This document shows positions 5,774 through 7,321 of a stretch of DNA of 7,321 nt, one piece after another. The position numbers and the translations under genes were made by a program. Numbering within the stretch: the first letter of the stretch is position 1; each line of letters starts with the position of its first letter. Under the pieces are notes generated by a model that ran no database searches, was not told where the DNA came from, and saw only the letters and a list, made by a program, of their open reading frames with translations. Source of the DNA: Acidobacteriota bacterium. GTDB lineage: Bacteria > Acidobacteriota > UBA6911 > JACQSX01. Location: positions 1 through 7,321 of the forward strand of contig JACQGG010000257.1 in NCBI GenBank assembly GCA_016199665.1, read 5' to 3'.

Positions 5774-7113
5774 CCTCGTCACTGTTTCCCGATGCGGCGC
5801 CGCCCGACCTGAAACCGGCAGCTCCTTTGGCCGAACGAATGCGTCCCGAGACGCTCGAGGAATTCGTGGGGCAGCCGCATCTGATCGGCCAGGGCCGGAT
5901 CCTGCGCCAGCTTATTGAAACAGACCAGCTCAGTTCGGCCATCTTCTGGGGGCCCCCAGGCGTGGGAAAAACAACTCTGGCTCGAATTATCGCCAACTCC
6001 ACGCGCGCCAGTTTCATCTCCATCAGCGCCGTCCTTTCGGGAGTCAAGGAAGTGAAGGCAATCATCGAACAGGCTGCATACCGGCGTCGCGAGCAGGGTC
6101 GGCGCACGCTGCTCTTTGTGGATGAGATCCACCGCTTCAACAAAGCGCAGCAGGACGCGTTCCTGCCGCACGTGGAGAAGGGAACGATCATCCTGATTGG
6201 GGCCACAACGGAAAACCCGTCGTTCGAAGTCATCGCGGCGCTGCTCTCCCGCTCAAAAGTATTCGTCCTGAACGCTCTCTCCGTGGAAGAGATCCAGCAG
6301 CTTGTGCGTCGGGCGGTCTCATCGCCGCGAGGGCTCGCCGCCCGAAAGATTGAAGTCACCGACGAGGTGCTGCGCCTGATCGCCCAGTATGCGAACGGGG
6401 ACGCCCGGGCGGCCCTCAACACGCTGGAGCTGGCGGTCGCGCTTGCGGCGCCGCGGGAGGGGCGGCTGTCGGGCGGCCCGATTTGTCTCGATGCCGCCCT
6501 TGTCAAGGAAGCGCTCCAGCAAAAGACGCTTTTGTACGACAAGGCCGGCGAGGAACATTTTAATTTGATTTCGGCGCTGCACAAGTCGATGCGCAACAGC
6601 GATCCGCACGCCAGCTTATACTGGCTGGCGCGAATGCTGGAGGCAGGCGAAGACCCTCTGTACATTGCCCGCCGCGTGATCCGTTTCGCCTCGGAGGATG
6701 TGGGCCTGGCCGATCCTGTAGGTCTGCGCACCGCGCTGGATGCGGCGCAGGCCGTAGCACTGCTTGGAATGCCAGAATGCGCTCTGGCGCTGGCGCAGGC
6801 AGTGGTCTACCTGGCGCTGGCTGCCAAATCGAACTCCCTGTACACGGCTTATGCGGCGGTGCAGCAGGACCTCCAGACCACCAGCAACGACCCGGTCCCC
6901 CTTCACCTGCGCAACGCACCGACCGGACTGATGAAGGAACTCGGTTATGGAAAGGGTTATCGCTACGCCCATGACGAGGAGCAACGCGTCGCTGACATGC
7001 TGTGCCTGCCCGAATCGCTGGCAGGCCGCATCTACTATCGGCCGAGCGACCAGGGAACGGAAAAGATCTTGGCCGAATGGATGGAAGGCTGGGCAAAACG
7101 TGGCCGCGAATGA
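5770..7113 (+). CDS. rarA: RarA (MgsA) replication-associated recombination protein, AAA+ ATPase
   Basis: Tetrameric AAA+ ATPase related to clamp-loader proteins that acts on the nucleoid at stalled forks and gaps together with SSB. The 447 residues match the family's usual length. In order: RMRPETLEEFVGQ (23-35), Walker A GPPGVGKTT (61-69), ISAVLSGVKEV (85-95), Walker B LLFVDEIHRFNKAQQDAF (114-131), sensor 1 GATTENPSFEV (144-154), the LLSR arginine (158-161), sensor 2 region NGDARAALNTLE (209-220), then the C-terminal oligomerisation domain with LISALHKSMRNSDPHASLYW (266-285), ASEDVGLADP (307-316), VPLHLRNAPTGLMKELGYG (376-394) and YRYAHD (397-402). All key residues are present. ATG 5770 overlaps the methyltransferase stop (ATGA); no Shine-Dalgarno is visible, so translation is probably coupled. 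The last codons (Gly-Arg-Glu-stop) come from the first unit of the repeat region downstream, so the extreme C-terminus may have been reset by the repeat. Confidence 0.97.
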   Translation: MTSSLFPDAAPPDLKPAAPLAERMRPETLEEFVGQPHLIGQGRILRQLIETDQLSSAIFWGPPGVGKTTLARIIANSTRASFISISAVLSGVKEVKAIIEQAAYRRREQGRRTLLFVDEIHRFNKAQQDAFLPHVEKGTIILIGATTENPSFEVIAALLSRSKVFVLNALSVEEIQQLVRRAVSSPRGLAARKIEVTDEVLRLIAQYANGDARAALNTLELAVALAAPREGRLSGGPICLDAALVKEALQQKTLLYDKAGEEHFNLISALHKSMRNSDPHASLYWLARMLEAGEDPLYIARRVIRFASEDVGLADPVGLRTALDAAQAVALLGMPECALALAQAVVYLALAAKSNSLYTAYAAVQQDLQTTSNDPVPLHLRNAPTGLMKELGYGKGYRYAHDEEQRVADMLCLPESLAGRIYYRPSDQGTEKILAEWMEGWAKRGRE

Positions 7114-7133
7114 ACGCAGCCGCGAATGAACGC
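7103..7133 (+). repeat. Two tandem 15-base repeat units overlapping the rarA stop
   Basis: GCCGCGAATGAACGC occurs at 7103-7117 and again at 7119-7133, 16 bases apart. The first copy contains the last rarA codons GGC CGC GAA and the TGA stop. Both are the reverse complement of units in the array at 7216-7321. Confidence 0.9.
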
Positions 7134-7170
7134 GCAGTGGGGGGAATCAACGAAAAGGGATGCCAGACGC

Positions 7171-7219
7171 GCCGCGAATGAACGGCAACGAACGGGCTGT
7201 TCGTGTTTATCTGCTGGCT
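7171..7219 (+). repeat. Imperfect hairpin built from diverged repeat units
   Basis: A left-oriented unit GCCGCGAATGAACG (7171-7184) faces a diverged right-oriented unit around 7203-7219 (GTGTTTATCTGCTGGC). Between them ACGAAC (7188-7193) and GTTCGT (7199-7204) form a perfect 6-bp stem with the loop GGGCT. No clear T-tract follows, so I label it a repeat hairpin rather than a terminator, though it is the first strong structure after rarA. Confidence 0.6.
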
Positions 7220-7321
7220 GCGTTCATTCGCGTTTATTCGCGGCTGCGTTTATTCGCGGCTGTGTTCATTCGCGGCTGCGTTCATTCGCGTTCATTCGCG
7301 GCTGCGTTTATTCGCGGCTCA
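7216..7321 (+). repeat. Short-unit repeat array of 10-base and 6-base modules
   Basis: Seven copies of GYGTTYATTC start at 7220, 7230, 7246, 7262, 7278, 7288 and 7304. The six-base spacer GCGGCT precedes the copies at 7246, 7262, 7278 and 7304, giving 16-base periods; the copies at 7230 and 7288 follow directly, giving 10-base steps. A final GCGGCT begins at 7314 and the array continues past the window. Units differ from each other only by C/T at positions 2 and 6. It is not a CRISPR array: units are too short and there are no unique spacers. No transposase is nearby. Confidence 0.92.

Noticed and set aside
5553..6731. A 392-codon open frame on the minus strand, antisense to rarA.
   Set aside because: It lies wholly opposite the methyltransferase end and rarA, whose motifs are complete. 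The product is Ser/Arg/Ala-rich without domains, as expected of a shadow frame in GC-rich DNA.
7216..7321. CRISPR array.
   Set aside because: Units are 10-16 bases with no unique spacers and no cas genes nearby.

Overview
The window is a GC-rich bacterial chromosome segment with seven complete, confidently recognised genes, nearly all housekeeping. I see no phage genes, transposase, CRISPR array, toxin-antitoxin pair, tRNA or rRNA. The mix of genes and the protein style fit a free-living, GC-rich environmental bacterium. Acidobacteriota is my best guess, but this is an impression and cannot be proved from the window.

Layout. Positions 1-2139 (minus strand) hold mtnA (methylthioribose-1-phosphate isomerase, methionine salvage) followed 54 bases later by tsaD (tRNA t6A transferase), probably one transcription unit. 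Positions 2140-2512 are a non-coding divergent region. On the plus strand it has a possible 20-codon leader ORF with the clearest Shine-Dalgarno in the window, three GC-rich arms that can form two mutually exclusive hairpins, and a promoter-like sequence directly against the next start codon. Positions 2513-4329 (plus) are a BtuCD/FecCD-type importer, a permease and an ATPase overlapping by ATGA; its binding protein is not in the window. Positions 4331-4990 (minus) are tsaC, ending one base from the ATPase stop. Positions 5009-7113 (plus) are a SpoU/TrmH-family RNA 2'-O-methyltransferase and rarA, again overlapping by ATGA. Positions 7103-7321 are a short-unit repeat region in opposite orientations that contains the rarA stop codon and runs off the window end.

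How the genes relate. TsaC makes threonylcarbamoyl-adenylate and TsaD (with TsaB and TsaE, not seen here) transfers the threonylcarbamoyl group to tRNA A37, so two steps of t6A synthesis lie about 3.3 kb apart. The methyltransferase adds a second RNA-modification function. RarA acts at stalled replication forks. The importer brings in a metal chelate (cobalamin, siderophore or heme) that I cannot specify.

The less ordinary signals are all non-coding or at the DNA level: the leader ORF and hairpins at 2280-2375, the symmetric 9-bp inverted repeat at 4993-5028 that puts a perfect TATAAT on each strand between tsaC and the methyltransferase, long G8 and T9 homopolymers inside the permease gene, and the wobble-compatible 31-bp inverted repeat after rarA.
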